From: Apirhabdus apintestini
GTDB lineage: Bacteria > Pseudomonadota > Gammaproteobacteria > Enterobacterales > Enterobacteriaceae
Reading direction: 5' to 3'
Length of the DNA: 64,000 bases
NCBI GenBank assembly: GCA_033977085.1
Contig: CP138906.1
Coordinates: 1,178,001 to 1,242,000 of the forward strand
Positions 1 through 9,839 of the stretch are shown in pieces. The position numbers and the translations under genes are program-made. The notes beneath the pieces were generated by a model that worked only from the letters and a program-made list of their open reading frames with translations, had not been told where the DNA came from and ran no database searches. Position 1 is the first letter of the stretch, and every line of letters begins with the position of its first letter.

Positions 1-1
1 G

Positions 2-256
2 CTGCTATCGCACTTACCTGGCTTTAGTCTCGGCATGGAGCTCGGTAACTCGGAGGCTATCAAGCACGCGGTGCGTCACGGTCTTGGGATAAGTTGCCTC
101 TCCCGGCGCGTAATAGAAGAAGCGTTGCACAGCGGGTTGCTGGCCGAGGTGCCGGTTCCGCTGCCGCCGTTGGTGCGTAAGCTCTGGCGCATTCAGCACC
201 GGCAAAAACACCTTTCCAGCGCGCTTGAGCGTTTCTTGCGCTATTGCGCGCTGTAA
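2..256 (+). CDS. yeiE: LysR-family regulator YeiE, C-terminal fragment
   Basis: The frame is open from the window edge to a TAA at 254-256 and gives about 84 residues matching the end of YeiE, including the stretches EAIKHAVRHGLGISCLSRR and LWRIQHRQKHLS. This is the last part of the LysR effector-binding domain; the N-terminal helix-turn-helix lies outside the window. In E. coli yeiE lies next to lysP, as here. YeiE is a DNA-binding transcription factor of the cytoplasm. The last residues (FLRYCAL) end a little earlier than in the E. coli protein. Family and synteny agree, so the name is fairly secure although only a fragment is seen. Confidence 0.85.
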   Translation: MLSHLPGFSLGMELGNSEAIKHAVRHGLGISCLSRRVIEEALHSGLLAEVPVPLPPLVRKLWRIQHRQKHLSSALERFLRYCAL

Positions 257-357
257 ATTCGACGCCGTGCATGCCAATGATTTACTTATAACTCGTCGGC
301 TATCATGAAGCTCTCTTATAACCACGTTTTACGCCGGGCGTGAATAGCGCTTTCTGC

Positions 358-363
358 TACAAT
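358..363 (+). promoter_or_regulatory. Candidate -10 box of lysP
   Basis: TACAAT lies 35 bp before the lysP start. No good -35 hexamer is seen at the right distance, which would fit the known dependence of lysP on the activator ArgP. The link to ArgP is family knowledge; no ArgP site was identified. Confidence 0.4.
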
Positions 364-398
364 TGCGCTTTCTTTTTTAGAGTAAGTACTCTTTTTCT

Positions 399-1871
399 AT
401 GACTTCGCAAAATAATCAGACGCAAGGTGCCGGGCTGCGGCGCGAGCTTAAAGCGCGCCATCTGACGATGATAGCTATCGGCGGTTCGATTGGAACTGGC
501 CTGTTTGTGGCCTCCGGTGCGACCATTTCCCAGGCCGGGACGGGCGGTGCGCTGCTTTCTTATATTCTTATTGGGCTGATGGTTTATTTCCTGATGACAA
601 GCCTCGGCGAGCTGGCGGCGTATATGCCGGTGTCCGGTTCGTTTGCCACCTATGGGCAGCAGTACGTAGAAGAGGGCTTTGGTTTTGCGCTGGGCTGGAA
701 CTACTGGTACAACTGGGCGGTGACGATAGCCGTCGATTTGGTCGCCGCGCAGTTAGTCATGGCCTACTGGTTTCCCGACGCTCCGGGATGGATATGGAGC
801 GCGCTATTCCTGGGTATCATGTTCCTGCTGAACTACATCTCGGTAAAAGGATTCGGGGAAGCGGAGTACTGGTTCTCCCTAATTAAAGTCGCGACGGTCA
901 TTATCTTTATTATTACCGGCGTGTTCATGATAATGGGTATTCTGAAAGGCGGATCTCCGTCAGGCTGGAGCAACTGGAGCGTCGGCGACGCGCCGTTTGC
1001 CGGCGGCTTTTCCGCTATGATAGGCGTAGCGATGATAGTCGGCTTTTCCTTCCAGGGCACGGAGCTGATTGGTATTGCCGCCGGGGAATCCGCCGAGCCG
1101 GCCAAAATATACCGCGCGCGGTGCGTCAGGTGTTCTGGCGCATTCTGCTGTTCTACATATTCGCTATTCTGATAATCAGCCTGATTATTCCCTATACCGA
1201 TCCGAGCCTGCTGCGCAATGACGTGAAAGATATCAGCGTTAGCCCCTTCACCCTGGTGTTCGAGCATGCCGGGCTATTGTCTGCGGCGGCGGTGATGAAC
1301 GCCGTTATCCTGACGGCGGTACTGTCGGCCGGTAACTCAGGCATGTATGCGTCTACGCGGATGCTATATACGCTGGCCTGTGACGGCAAGGCGCCGCGCC
1401 TGTTCGCCAAACTGTCAAAGGGCGGTGTACCGCGCAACGCGCTATACGCCACCACGTTTGTCGCGGCGCTGTGCTTTCTCGAGCTCGATGTTCAGTAACC
1501 AAACCGTCTATCTGTGGCTGCTGAATACATCGGGTATGACTGGCTTTATCGCCTGGCTGGGGATTGCTATCAGCCACTATCGCTTCCGTCGCGGTTACGT
1601 ACTTCAGGGGCATGATATTAACGATTTGCCTTATCGTTCCGGATTCTTCCCGCTGGGGCCAATTTTCGCATTTATCCTGTGCCTTATCATCACGCTTGGG
1701 CAAAACTATGAGGCATTTCTGGCCGATCGCATCGACTGGATGGGCGTTGCCGCGACGTACATCGGCATCCCGTTATTCCTGGTAATCTGGCTGGGCTATA
1801 AATTGACGAAGAAAACGCGTTTTGTACGCTATGCGGAAATGACTTTCCCCGATAGCGTGCGTAAATCCTAA
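399..1871 (+). CDS. lysP: Lysine-specific permease LysP (two frame breaks as read)
   Basis: Inner-membrane APC-family amino acid permease that imports lysine with protons and, in E. coli, also senses lysine for CadC. The first 240 residues (from MTSQNNQTQGAGLRRELKAR) match LysP, with the conserved early helix GGSIGTGLFVASG. The frame then breaks at the A-run 1104-1107 (E. coli reads PAKNIPRAVRQVFW; adding one A restores it) and again near 1480, where one extra base shifts LCFLSSMF. All three pieces together cover the full family length of about 490 residues, ending in a TAA at 1869-1871. A strong terminator follows. The first break is a homopolymer loss, so the gene may be intact in the organism. 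Confidence 0.9.
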
Positions 1872-1907
1872 TCTTACCCGGGCGTTATTCCTGTCTCTTG
1901 ATTAGCG

Positions 1908-1940
1908 AAAAGCCGTCTTTATTGCAAAGACGGCTTTTTT
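1908..1940 (+). terminator. Rho-independent terminator of lysP
   Basis: Perfect stem AAAGCCGTCTTT / AAAGACGGCTTT around the 5-base loop ATTGC, followed by a T tract, 37 bp after the lysP stop. Confidence 0.9.
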
Positions 1941-2208
1941 AATGCGACTTGAATGAACGCAGAAGCTGCAGCCTATGTTTAGGTCACTCTGCCGATATGC
2001 GTCTGCGCGGCGGCTTTATCTTTCGGCAATCGCGCTGAGGCCGGGGTCTGTGCGGCCTGCCTTTTGGCTGGCAAACCTGTGGCTGGCGGCTCGCGCTGAC
2101 GCGCCCGGCGTGCGGTAACGGCGCGGAATGCGGTATCATCGCATCGTAACGCCCTCGGCGGACAAACGACAATATTGCGTGGAGGCGCGATAGCGATGGA
2201 AAAAAGGG

Positions 2209-3105
2209 ATGTTCTATGTGCTGCTGGCCGCGGTGCTATGGGGGAGTTCGGGCGTATGCGCGCAGTATATTCTGGAACAGAGCGCCGTAAGCGCGCAGTG
2301 GGTAACGATGATCCGCCTGTTATTCTCCGGGCTGATTCTTTTGACGCTCTCCTTTATGCAGGGTGATGCGGTTTTTCGTCTATTTCACGAGATACGCGAT
2401 GTGGCGAATTTGCTGTTTTTTACCCTGTTTGGCGCACTCATGCTGCAGCTTACCTTCCTGATGACTATTCGCGCCTCGAACGCGGCAACGGCGACGGTGC
2501 TGCAATTTTTGTCGCCGACTATTATTGTGGCATGGCTCGCGCTGGTGCGGCGAAAACGAACCGGGCCGCTGGTTTTTACCGCTATAGTGACGTCCCTCTG
2601 CGGCACTTTTCTGCTGGTTACGCACGGCAGCCCGACTTCGCTCAGCATCTCTCGCGAAGCGCTCGGATGGGGTATCGCTTCGGCGTTTGCCGCCGCATTT
2701 TACACCACCTGGCCTTCACGCCTCATCGCGCGTTACGGCACATTGCCGGTTGTCGGCTGGAGTATGCTCATGGGCGGCATAATGATGATGCCGCTATATT
2801 GGCGCAGCGGCAGCGCACCGGCGCTGGATGGCGGCGTGCTGGCGGCATTTTGCTATCTCATCGTGGTAGGAACGGCGATGACATTCACGCTGTACCTGAA
2901 AGGCGCACAGCTTATTGGTGGTCCGAAGGCGAGTATTTTAAGCTGCGCCGAGCCGCTCAGCAGTGCGTTTTTATCGCTGTTATTATTGAGTGTTACTTTT
3001 ACGCTACCCGACTGGGCCGGAACACTGCTGATTGTATCAGCGGTACTGTTAATTGCACTGGATTCCCGGCGTATGCAGCGCAGCCGCTACGGAGCGGGTA
3101 ATTGA
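2209..3105 (+). CDS. EamA/DMT-family transporter
   Basis: A 298-residue, strongly hydrophobic protein with about ten predicted membrane helices and the repeat architecture of the drug/metabolite (EamA) superfamily: WGSSGV near the N-terminus in the first half and an EP motif (CAEPLSSAF) in the last third. Its substrate cannot be told from sequence. An in-frame ATG at 2209 has no clear ribosome site; an ATG at 2196 behind GGAGGCG would be in frame if the A6 run 2199-2204 were one base shorter, so the true N-terminus may be four residues longer. It is convergent with, and overlaps by 19 bp, the MocR-type regulator gene, a pairing often seen between such regulators and exporters. In E. coli this place holds cirA. 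Confidence 0.8.
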   Translation: MFYVLLAAVLWGSSGVCAQYILEQSAVSAQWVTMIRLLFSGLILLTLSFMQGDAVFRLFHEIRDVANLLFFTLFGALMLQLTFLMTIRASNAATATVLQFLSPTIIVAWLALVRRKRTGPLVFTAIVTSLCGTFLLVTHGSPTSLSISREALGWGIASAFAAAFYTTWPSRLIARYGTLPVVGWSMLMGGIMMMPLYWRSGSAPALDGGVLAAFCYLIVVGTAMTFTLYLKGAQLIGGPKASILSCAEPLSSAFLSLLLLSVTFTLPDWAGTLLIVSAVLLIALDSRRMQRSRYGAGN

Positions 3106-4561
3106 TCGCCCTCCATGGTATTCAGGGCGCGCTGAATGTGTGGAATAAGGCGGGATATTTCATCCACGGAAATATTGCCGAAGCCCAGTAATAGACCGTA
3201 GCGGCGGGCCGCGCCGTGATACAGCGTTGAAAGCGCAATGGGCGTAATTCCACGGTGACGCAAGCGCCTGACGACGTCTACGTCGTCCCGTCGCTGGAGA
3301 AAATACAGAATAATATGCATGCCGCACGGCTGGGAGGATAATGCATATTGCCGCGGGCATAAACCGAGAAGCCCTGCGCTCAGCGCTTGTCTGCGCTGGC
3401 GATACAGTTTGCGCATCTTGCCAATATGAGTTGCGAAGTGCCCGGCGCGGATGAAATCAGCCAGCGTTAGCTGAATGTGCCGTGAAGGGCCGCCGTTTAA
3501 CAGGCGCTGCAGCGGCACATTCAGTAATGCAAGCAGCGCGGTGGGGAAAACCATGAACGCAACGCGCAGCTCCGGGAACAGCGTTTTACTAAATGAACCA
3601 ATATAGATAACCGGCGCATTCTGCATTTGCCCTTGCATGGCGGGAACGGGCGCGCCGTGATAGCGAAACTCACTGTCGTAATCATCTTCAATAATAATCG
3701 CGCCGCGCTGAATGGCCTGATGCAGCAGCGTCTGACGGCGCTGCATGCTCATCACTGCGCCGGTGGGATACTGATGCGTTGGCGTGGTGTAAATCAGGCG
3801 CGGCGTTTCCTGCTGCCATAAAGCCGCCGGCGGTGCCAGCCCTTGCTCGTCAACGTCTACTGGAATCAGTTTGACATTGGCGGTGTGCATCGCCGTTTTT
3901 ACGCCGCTCCAGCCGGGATTTTCCATCCATACGCGATCGCCTGCGTCGGTGAGCAGCGTCAGACATAGCTGAAAAGCCTGACGCGAGCCTTCCGTGATAA
4001 CAATCTGCCCGGGATGGCATTTTACGCCGCGCGTAAACGCAACGTGGTGACTAATGGCCGTGCGCAGCGCAATATCGCCTGCGGGGCTGCTTTCCTGGCA
4101 ATACTGAACCTGTCGGCTGGCGCTTAATAATGCCCGACGCCAGCGCGTCGTCGGAAATGCAGAAAGACAGGGGATGCCCGGGTGACATTTTCCGGGCGCT
4201 GAAGGTGCGGCTTCGGCGGCAATTTGCTTTCCGCGCAGCGATAAACGGTAGCGCGGCCCGGTTATTTCCCGGCGGATAACTCATCACCCGCCAGTACCTC
4301 GCTTACCACGCCGCCGCGCGGCGTGGCGATAATAAACCCCTCAGCCTGGAGCTGTTCATAAGCCCGTAACACGGTATTGCGCGCCAGCGCCAGCCTCGCA
4401 GGACAGCGCGCGCGTAGAAGGGAGTTTTGCCCTGGCTGGAGCTGGTTATTTAAAATGAGAAACTTAATGCGTTGATATAACTGATAATAGCGGGGCGTCG
4501 CGCCCGCGGTGTCAGCGCTCAGCGGGCTGATTAACAGCAGTGGGGCTAGATGTGAGGGCAT
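3087..4561 (-). CDS. MocR/PdxR-type GntR regulator with aminotransferase domain (three frame breaks as read)
   Basis: The protein combines a GntR winged helix (RYYQLYQRIKFLILNNQLQPG, then LPSTRALS and RNTVLRAYEQLQAEGF) with a fold-type I aminotransferase domain. The latter shows the PLP-binding lysine in YIGSFSKTLFPELRV, an EDDYDSEFRYHG motif and the tail typical of the family. Such proteins are cytoplasmic, PLP-dependent transcription factors. The frame is broken twice in the helix-turn-helix region (about 4400-4440) and once near 4265; from there one frame runs uninterrupted to the stop. The start at 4561 (MPSHLAP) has no strong ribosome site and is uncertain. Target genes are unknown; the flanking EamA and GNAT genes are natural candidates. 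Confidence 0.75.
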
Positions 4562-4679
4562 ATCCGCATCCGGTGGATCCTTTTCTTTTTGCTGGAGTGG
4601 CTCTATTGAGAGTACCGCCATCGCGGCTACTATCCCATGACTTAACGAACGGGAAAAGCAAAAAGAGAGGATAGCCGCA

Positions 4680-5372
4680 GTGAGTGTAATTAATGAATTT
4701 GGGCAGCCGACCGGCGAGGCAATGGTTGCGTGGTGCGCACGCCCAAGACCGTCCCTGCGACGCATTGAAGGGCGTTATTGTACCTTGGTACCCACGACTC
4801 TGGCGCACGCGCGCGAACTGTTTGCCGCCTACGGTAAGGTTCCCGAAGACTGGACCTACGTGCCTTATGGTCCGTTCGATACATTTGCAGAATTTGAAGC
4901 GTATATCGGCGCAATGGAGAACGGTAAGGATCCACTGCACTTTACGGTATTGGATAATGCCACGGGGCGGCCAGGCGGTACGCTGGCTTTAATGCGTATC
5001 CGGCCGGAATATGGGGTGATGGAGGTGGGGCACGTTGTCTTCTCACAGCGGCTAAAAACGGCAATGGCCACAGAAGCCCACTATTTATTAATGAAGGAAG
5101 TCTTCGATGCGCTGGGTTATCGCCGCTATGAATGGAAGTGTGACAGCCTGAACCAACCGTCGCAGCGCGCGGCGGCGCGGCTGGGTTTTGTATTTGAAGG
5201 CGTTTTTAGACAGGCGCTTATCTACAAAGGCCGCACTCGCGATACCGCCTGGCTTTCCATCATTGATAAACAGTGGTGCGATGTGAAACGGGCGCTGGAA
5301 GCCTGGCTGGCGCCGGAGAATTTCAGCGATGGGCAGCAGCGCCAGCCTCTGGCGCGCTTTATGCCGCGCTGA
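4680..5372 (+). CDS. GNAT-family N-acetyltransferase (RimJ/RimL-like)
   Basis: A 230-residue intact ORF beginning with GTG behind AGAGAGGA. It has the layout of the RimJ/RimL branch of GNAT enzymes: an N-terminal beta region with RIEGRYCTLVP, the middle strand MEVGHVVFS that lines acetyl-CoA, and the C-terminal SQRAAARLGFVFEGVFRQA, which is the usual N..S..A..LGF.EG motif. These enzymes transfer an acetyl group to an amine on a protein or small molecule; the substrate here is unknown. It is divergent from the MocR-type regulator, 118 bp away, which suggests shared control. Confidence 0.8.
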   Translation: MSVINEFGQPTGEAMVAWCARPRPSLRRIEGRYCTLVPTTLAHARELFAAYGKVPEDWTYVPYGPFDTFAEFEAYIGAMENGKDPLHFTVLDNATGRPGGTLALMRIRPEYGVMEVGHVVFSQRLKTAMATEAHYLLMKEVFDALGYRRYEWKCDSLNQPSQRAAARLGFVFEGVFRQALIYKGRTRDTAWLSIIDKQWCDVKRALEAWLAPENFSDGQQRQPLARFMPR

Positions 5373-5438
5373 ATTGCGGCCCCTGGCCTGAGCGCTTGAC
5401 GCGGTTTTACTGTGCCAGGGTCGCCGGGAGTAAAAAGC

Positions 5439-6274
5439 CTATTTGAAGAGGTAGCCCGCGTGAAAGCGCAGGTGTTCTTCAATAAAGCTGGCGATAAAAA
5501 ATAGCTGTGATCGTAGCCGTGCTGGAACCGCAGTTCTAACGGCCACTGGCAGCTTTGCGCCGCTTCGACCAGCGCGGTTGGAGTGAGTTGAGGGTGCAAA
5601 AAGGGTCGGCGTCGCCCTGATCGATTAACAGGGGAATATATGCATCGGGGGCGGCAGCCGCATCAGCGCGCAGCTATCCCACGCCTGCCAGCTTTCGCGC
5701 TCTTCGCCAAGATAGGCGCTGAAGGCTTTTGGCCCCGGGGGACCCGTGTGGGATTGACTATCGGGGCGAACGCGGAGGCGGAGCAAAAGCGGCCCGGATT
5801 CTTTAGTGCCATAATCAGCGCGCCGTGCCCGCCCATGGAGTGGCCGCTGATTGCCGTGCGGGGGCTGAGGCTGAAATGTGCGTCCAGCAGCGCTGGCAGT
5901 TCAATGCTGAGATAATCGTACATCCGGTAATGCGTCGACCAGGGCGACCGTGTGGCATTCAGATAGAACCCGGCGCCTTGCTCTAAATCCCAGCCCGGAT
6001 CGTCGGCAATGTGTTCGCCGCGCGGGCTGGTATCCGGGATGATAAGCGCGATGCCGAGCTCGGCGGCCATCCGCTGTGCGCCGGATTTATGGGTGAAATT
6101 CTCATCATTGCAGGTTAATCCTGACAGCCACCACAGCGTCGGCGGCGGCGCGCCGCTATCATGTGCGGGCGGTAGAAACAGGCTAAACGTCATCGGGCAG
6201 TTTAAGGTTGAGGAATCATGTCGCCAGCGCTGCTGTCGGCCGCCAAAACTGCGATGTTCTTCAATTTTCTCCAT
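5439..6274 (-). CDS. yeiG: S-formylglutathione hydrolase YeiG (four frame breaks as read)
   Basis: Cytoplasmic esterase of the alpha/beta-hydrolase fold that hydrolyses S-formylglutathione to formate and glutathione in formaldehyde detoxification. The N-terminal 170 residues show the nucleophile elbow GHSMGGHGAL, WLSGLTCNDENF and TSPRGEHIADD. After that the frame breaks four times, at about 5728, 5658, 5600 and 5499, and each is repaired by adding one base to a homopolymer (A, G, T and T runs on the coding strand). The repaired reading continues through IDQGDADPFL and GYDHSYFF, giving the usual catalytic Asp and His, and ends at a TAG (5439-5441). The start at 6274 gives MEKIEEHRSFGG as in E. 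coli. Confidence 0.88.
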
Positions 6275-6569
6275 ACTGCGCTCCCGTGAAGGCGCGACTG
6301 CGCCGCTGCGATAAGATAAAAAACAGCCTTCTATCATAGCAGCCAGCGCCGACGCTTGTTACTCCTATGCCTAAGCGCCGGTGAGAGAGGCGATGGATAA
6401 AGCGCGGCGGCATGTTGCCGGAAAAATACGTTAAAATTTCTTATCTACTGGCGCGCCTATTTCAATAATAATCGCCAGCAGCGCTGGATTCTGGGCGTGC
6501 GCTGCCGCACAATGCGTTCTTGCCTTGTTCGCTCAGGCAGTACACGCCACACCTGCAGGAGAATAATAA

Positions 6570-7238
6570 ATGTCATCACTCAGTAAAGAAGCCGCTCTGG
6601 TACATGAGGCGCTGGTCGCGCGCGGCCTGGAAACGCCGCTGCATTCCCAGCCGCAAACGCTGGATAACGAAATCCGTAAAAGCCGTATTGCCGGGCACAT
6701 GACCGAGATCATGCAATTACTTAATCTCGATCTGAATGATGACAGTTTAATGGAAACGCCGCATCGCATTGCGAAAATGTACGTTGATGAAATTTTCTCC
6801 GGGCTCGATTACCGCAACTTCCCTAAAATTACGGTCATTGAGAATAAAATGAAGGTGGATGAAATGGTGACGGTGCGCGACATCACGTTAACCAGCACCT
6901 GTGAACATCATTTTGTCACCATCGACGGGAAAGCCACGGTGGCCTATATTCCCAAAGATTCAGTGATTGGGCTGTCGAAAATTAACCGTATCGTGCAGTT
7001 TTTTGCCCGTCGCCCGCAGGTTCAGGAGCGGCTGACGCAGCAGGTATTAGTGGCGCTTCAAACGCTGCTTGGCACGAACAACGTCGCGGTCTCTATCGAC
7101 GCAGTACACTATTGCGTTAAGGCGCGCGGTATCCGCGACGCCACCAGTGCTACCACCACTACATCGCTGGGCGGGTTATTTAAATCCAGCCAGAATACCC
7201 GGCAGGAATTTTTGCGTGCGGTGCGACATCACTGCTAG
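6570..7238 (+). CDS. folE: GTP cyclohydrolase I FolE
   Basis: Converts GTP to 7,8-dihydroneopterin triphosphate, the first step of tetrahydrofolate synthesis. The ORF is intact and its 222 residues equal the E. coli length. The zinc ligands Cys111, His114 (in STCEHHF) and Cys182 (in HYCVKARG) are all present, as are the active-site segments MVTVRDI and GLSKINR. AGGAG lies just upstream of the ATG. yeiB follows after 23 bp, as in E. coli. Confidence 0.97.
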   Translation: MSSLSKEAALVHEALVARGLETPLHSQPQTLDNEIRKSRIAGHMTEIMQLLNLDLNDDSLMETPHRIAKMYVDEIFSGLDYRNFPKITVIENKMKVDEMVTVRDITLTSTCEHHFVTIDGKATVAYIPKDSVIGLSKINRIVQFFARRPQVQERLTQQVLVALQTLLGTNNVAVSIDAVHYCVKARGIRDATSATTTTSLGGLFKSSQNTRQEFLRAVRHHC

Positions 7239-7261
7239 CTAATAATCATCGGGCGGAACGT

Positions 7262-8398
7262 ATGCAGAGAAACCCTACGCTGGATTTTATTCGCGGCGCT
7301 GCTGTCCTCGGCATTTTGTTACTCAATATTGTGGCATTTGGTCTGCCGAAAGCCGCCTATTTAAATCCTGCCTGGGCAGGCGAGACGGCGTCGGGGGATA
7401 TTCTGACCTGGGCGCTGCTCGATTTATTCGCGCAATCCAAATTCCTGACTCTGTTTGCGCTGCTGTTTGGCGCTGGATTATACAGTCAACTTGCGCGCGG
7501 GAAGCGCTGGCTTCAGACGCGCCTTTCATTACTCGTCCTGCTTGGCTTCCTGCATATTCTCGCGCTGTGGGAAGGCGATATTCTTTTATCCTACGGCCTG
7601 GTGGGGCTAATTTGCTGGCGGATGATCCGCGATGCCCAGAACACTCGCCAATTAGCGAATACAGGCATCATGCTTTATGGCATCGGCGTTGCGATACTCC
7701 TGCTGCTGGGTGGGCTCCAGCGCAGCGGCACCGGCCGTGAATGGCAGCCGGATGCGGCCTCGCTTATTGATGAACGCCTTTGGCGCATCGGCGGCGGTAC
7801 GGCAGGCGCTGCTCACCGGCTGGATATGCTGGGCGAAAATCTGCTGGCGTTAGGGGTGCAATACGGCTGGCTATTAGCGGGAATGATGCTGACCGGCGCC
7901 GCGCTGATGCGTAGCGGCTGGCTGGCAGGACGGTTTAGCCAGCGTCACTATCGCCGCTGCGGCTGGGTGTTTGTTAGTCTTGGCATGCTTATCAATGGGG
8001 CCGGGATTCTCGGGCAGTGGCGCGTTAATTGGGACTATCGCTGGTGTGCGTTTCTGCTGCAGGTGCCCCGGGATATCAGCGCGCCGTTCCAGGCGCTGGG
8101 CTATGCTGCGCTAGCGTTTGGCTATTGGCCGCTATTATCTCGCTGCGCTATAGTGCCCGCCGTCGCCAGGGTGGGGCGCATGGCGTTAACTAACTATTTA
8201 CTACAGTCGGTATTATGCGTCGGGCTATTTTGGTATGGCGGCCTGTTTATGTCTTTCAGCCGCTGGCAACTACTGGCGTTTATCCCCGCTATCTGGGCGG
8301 TCAATCTGCTGTTTTCGACGCTCTGGCTGCGCTATTTTCCACAGGGGCCGCTGGAGTGGGGCTGGCGGACCCTCTCTTTAAGATGGATGCAAAAATAA
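7262..8398 (+). CDS. yeiB: DUF418/DUF405 membrane protein YeiB
   Basis: A 378-residue polytopic inner-membrane protein, intact, opening with RNPTLDFIRGAAVLGILLLN, the hallmark of the YeiB/DUF418 family, and carrying LLFGAGLYSQ and a C-terminal block RVGRMALTNYLLQSVLCVGLFW. The family is related to acyltransferase-3 membrane proteins, but the reaction is unknown. The gene lies 23 bp after folE and is probably co-transcribed with it. Length is close to the E. coli protein. Confidence 0.92.
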   Translation: MQRNPTLDFIRGAAVLGILLLNIVAFGLPKAAYLNPAWAGETASGDILTWALLDLFAQSKFLTLFALLFGAGLYSQLARGKRWLQTRLSLLVLLGFLHILALWEGDILLSYGLVGLICWRMIRDAQNTRQLANTGIMLYGIGVAILLLLGGLQRSGTGREWQPDAASLIDERLWRIGGGTAGAAHRLDMLGENLLALGVQYGWLLAGMMLTGAALMRSGWLAGRFSQRHYRRCGWVFVSLGMLINGAGILGQWRVNWDYRWCAFLLQVPRDISAPFQALGYAALAFGYWPLLSRCAIVPAVARVGRMALTNYLLQSVLCVGLFWYGGLFMSFSRWQLLAFIPAIWAVNLLFSTLWLRYFPQGPLEWGWRTLSLRWMQK

Positions 8399-8565
8399 AC
8401 ATATTTGCAGGATCTGAGTCACATATACTTAACATTCTTTTTGTAACCGCTTCCATCCTGTGACCCGCCTCACGCTGCGTTCTCCAACGCACTGACAGAA
8501 TAGTGCGTTAAAGATGGCGCAGAAGCGATGAGTGCCAATCCGTTTATCCCTGCGAGAAGCGAATT

Positions 8566-9578
8566 ATGATGACAATTCGGGATGTGGCGCGTGTGGCCGG
8601 CGTTTCCGTTGCCACGGTATCACGCGTACTGAATCACAGTCCGCTGGTGAGCGCAGAGACGCGCGAAGCGGTCATGCGTGCGGTTACGCAGCTCGATTAT
8701 CACCCGAATGCAAATGCCAGGCGCTGGCAACGCAGGTGAGCGATACCATTGGCGTTGTGGTGATGGATGTCTCCGATCCCTTTTTTGGCGCGCTGGTGAA
8801 GGCCGTGGACGGCGTGGCGCGCCGCCATCACAAATATGTTCTTATTGGCAACAGCTATCATGACGCAGCGGAAGAGCGCCATGCGATTGAGGTATTCATT
8901 CGCCAGCGCTGCAGCGCGCTGATAGTACATGCGAAATCTCTGAGCGACGCCGAACTCAGCGATTATTTGCGCCAGGTTCCCGGAATGATTGTGATTAACC
9001 GCATCGTGCCCGGTTTTGAGCACCGAAGCGTTGGGCTGGATAACGTCAGCGGAGCCGCGCTGGCGACCCGCACGTTACTCACCAGCGGGCACCGGCGCAT
9101 AGGCTATTTGGCTTCCGATCACGGCATCGAAGATGACACGCAGCGTTGTACGGGCTGGCGGCAGGCGATGGCAGGCGCAGGAATTGAAGCGCCGGAAAAT
9201 TGGAGCGCTGCCGGTTCGCCCGATATGCAGGGTGGAGAGGCGGCAATGGTAGAGCTGCTTGGGCGAAATCTTCACCTGGACGCGGTGTTCGCCTATAACG
9301 ACAGTATGGCGGTAGGGGCGCTGACGGCGCTTAAAGACAATGGCATTGCCGTGCCGGCGCATTTCTCTGTTATTGGGTTTGATGATATGCCAGGCGCGCG
9401 CTACGCCGATCCTCAATTAACCACCGTGCGTTATCCGATTACGTCTATGGGAACGCTGGCGGCGGAGCTGGCGCTTGCCGGTGCTGCCGGGCGGCTGGAT
9501 GCGCATGCCAGCCACTGTTTTATGCCGACTCTGGTACGCCGCCATTCTGTCTATCAGTCGCAGGCTGACACGCAATAA
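8566..9578 (+). CDS. galS: Mgl repressor and galactose ultrainduction factor GalS (one frame break as read)
   Basis: LacI/GalR-family repressor of the mgl operon, responding to galactose or fucose. The start MMTIRDVARVAGVSVATVSR gives the intact DNA-binding helix-turn-helix; residues from about 50 on give the periplasmic-binding-protein-like core with FDDMPGARYADPQLTTVRYP. The two parts lie in different frames because the C-run at 8717-8718 is one base short (E. coli reads NANAQALATQV). The rest is full length. It precedes mglB in the same orientation, with the mgl promoter between them, as in E. coli. Confidence 0.92.
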
Positions 9579-9594
9579 TGTAAACGGTTTCAAG
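9579..9594 (+). promoter_or_regulatory. GalR/GalS operator in the mgl promoter
   Basis: TGTAAACGGTTTCA matches the GalR/GalS operator pattern (GTGTAANCGNTTNCAC) as a near-palindrome with the central CG. It overlaps the galS stop and abuts the CRP site, a natural position for repression of mglBAC. Confidence 0.7.
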
Positions 9595-9595
9595 T

Positions 9596-9611
9596 TGTGA
9601 TTTATTTCACG
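9596..9611 (+). promoter_or_regulatory. CRP-binding site of the mgl promoter
   Basis: TGTGA-TTTATT-TCACG matches the CRP consensus. Its centre (9603.5) lies 41.5 bp before a start predicted from the -10 box TATTAT at 9633-9638, which is the class II activator geometry. Confidence 0.85.
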
Positions 9612-9632
9612 GTTAATTAACATTTTATTTTC

Positions 9633-9638
9633 TATTAT
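9633..9638 (+). promoter_or_regulatory. Candidate -10 box of mglBAC
   Basis: TATTAT at the spacing expected for a CRP-dependent promoter; transcription would begin near 9645 and leave a leader of about 195 nt before mglB. Confidence 0.55.
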
Positions 9639-9839
9639 GTTACGAAGTTTAGCGAAGTCATTTCATTATTGCGATGATATTTGACTATTTTTCAGGAAAC
9701 GGCAGAGAAATTCGCCGATTTCATTATGGAGCACGGCAGGACAGGAATCCGATTTACAGTCGGTCAAAACTGGCGATGTGTAACATAATAACAACATCAT
9801 CCGGTGCCGATCGACATTACTGAACAAACCGGAGAGACC

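Noticed and set aside
1984..2172. Small minus-strand ORF (62 aa) after lysP
   Set aside because: Basic, low-information translation without ribosome site; typical of chance ORFs in GC-rich DNA.
6009..6314. Plus-strand 101-aa ORF within fghA
   Set aside because: Antisense shadow of the S-formylglutathione hydrolase gene.
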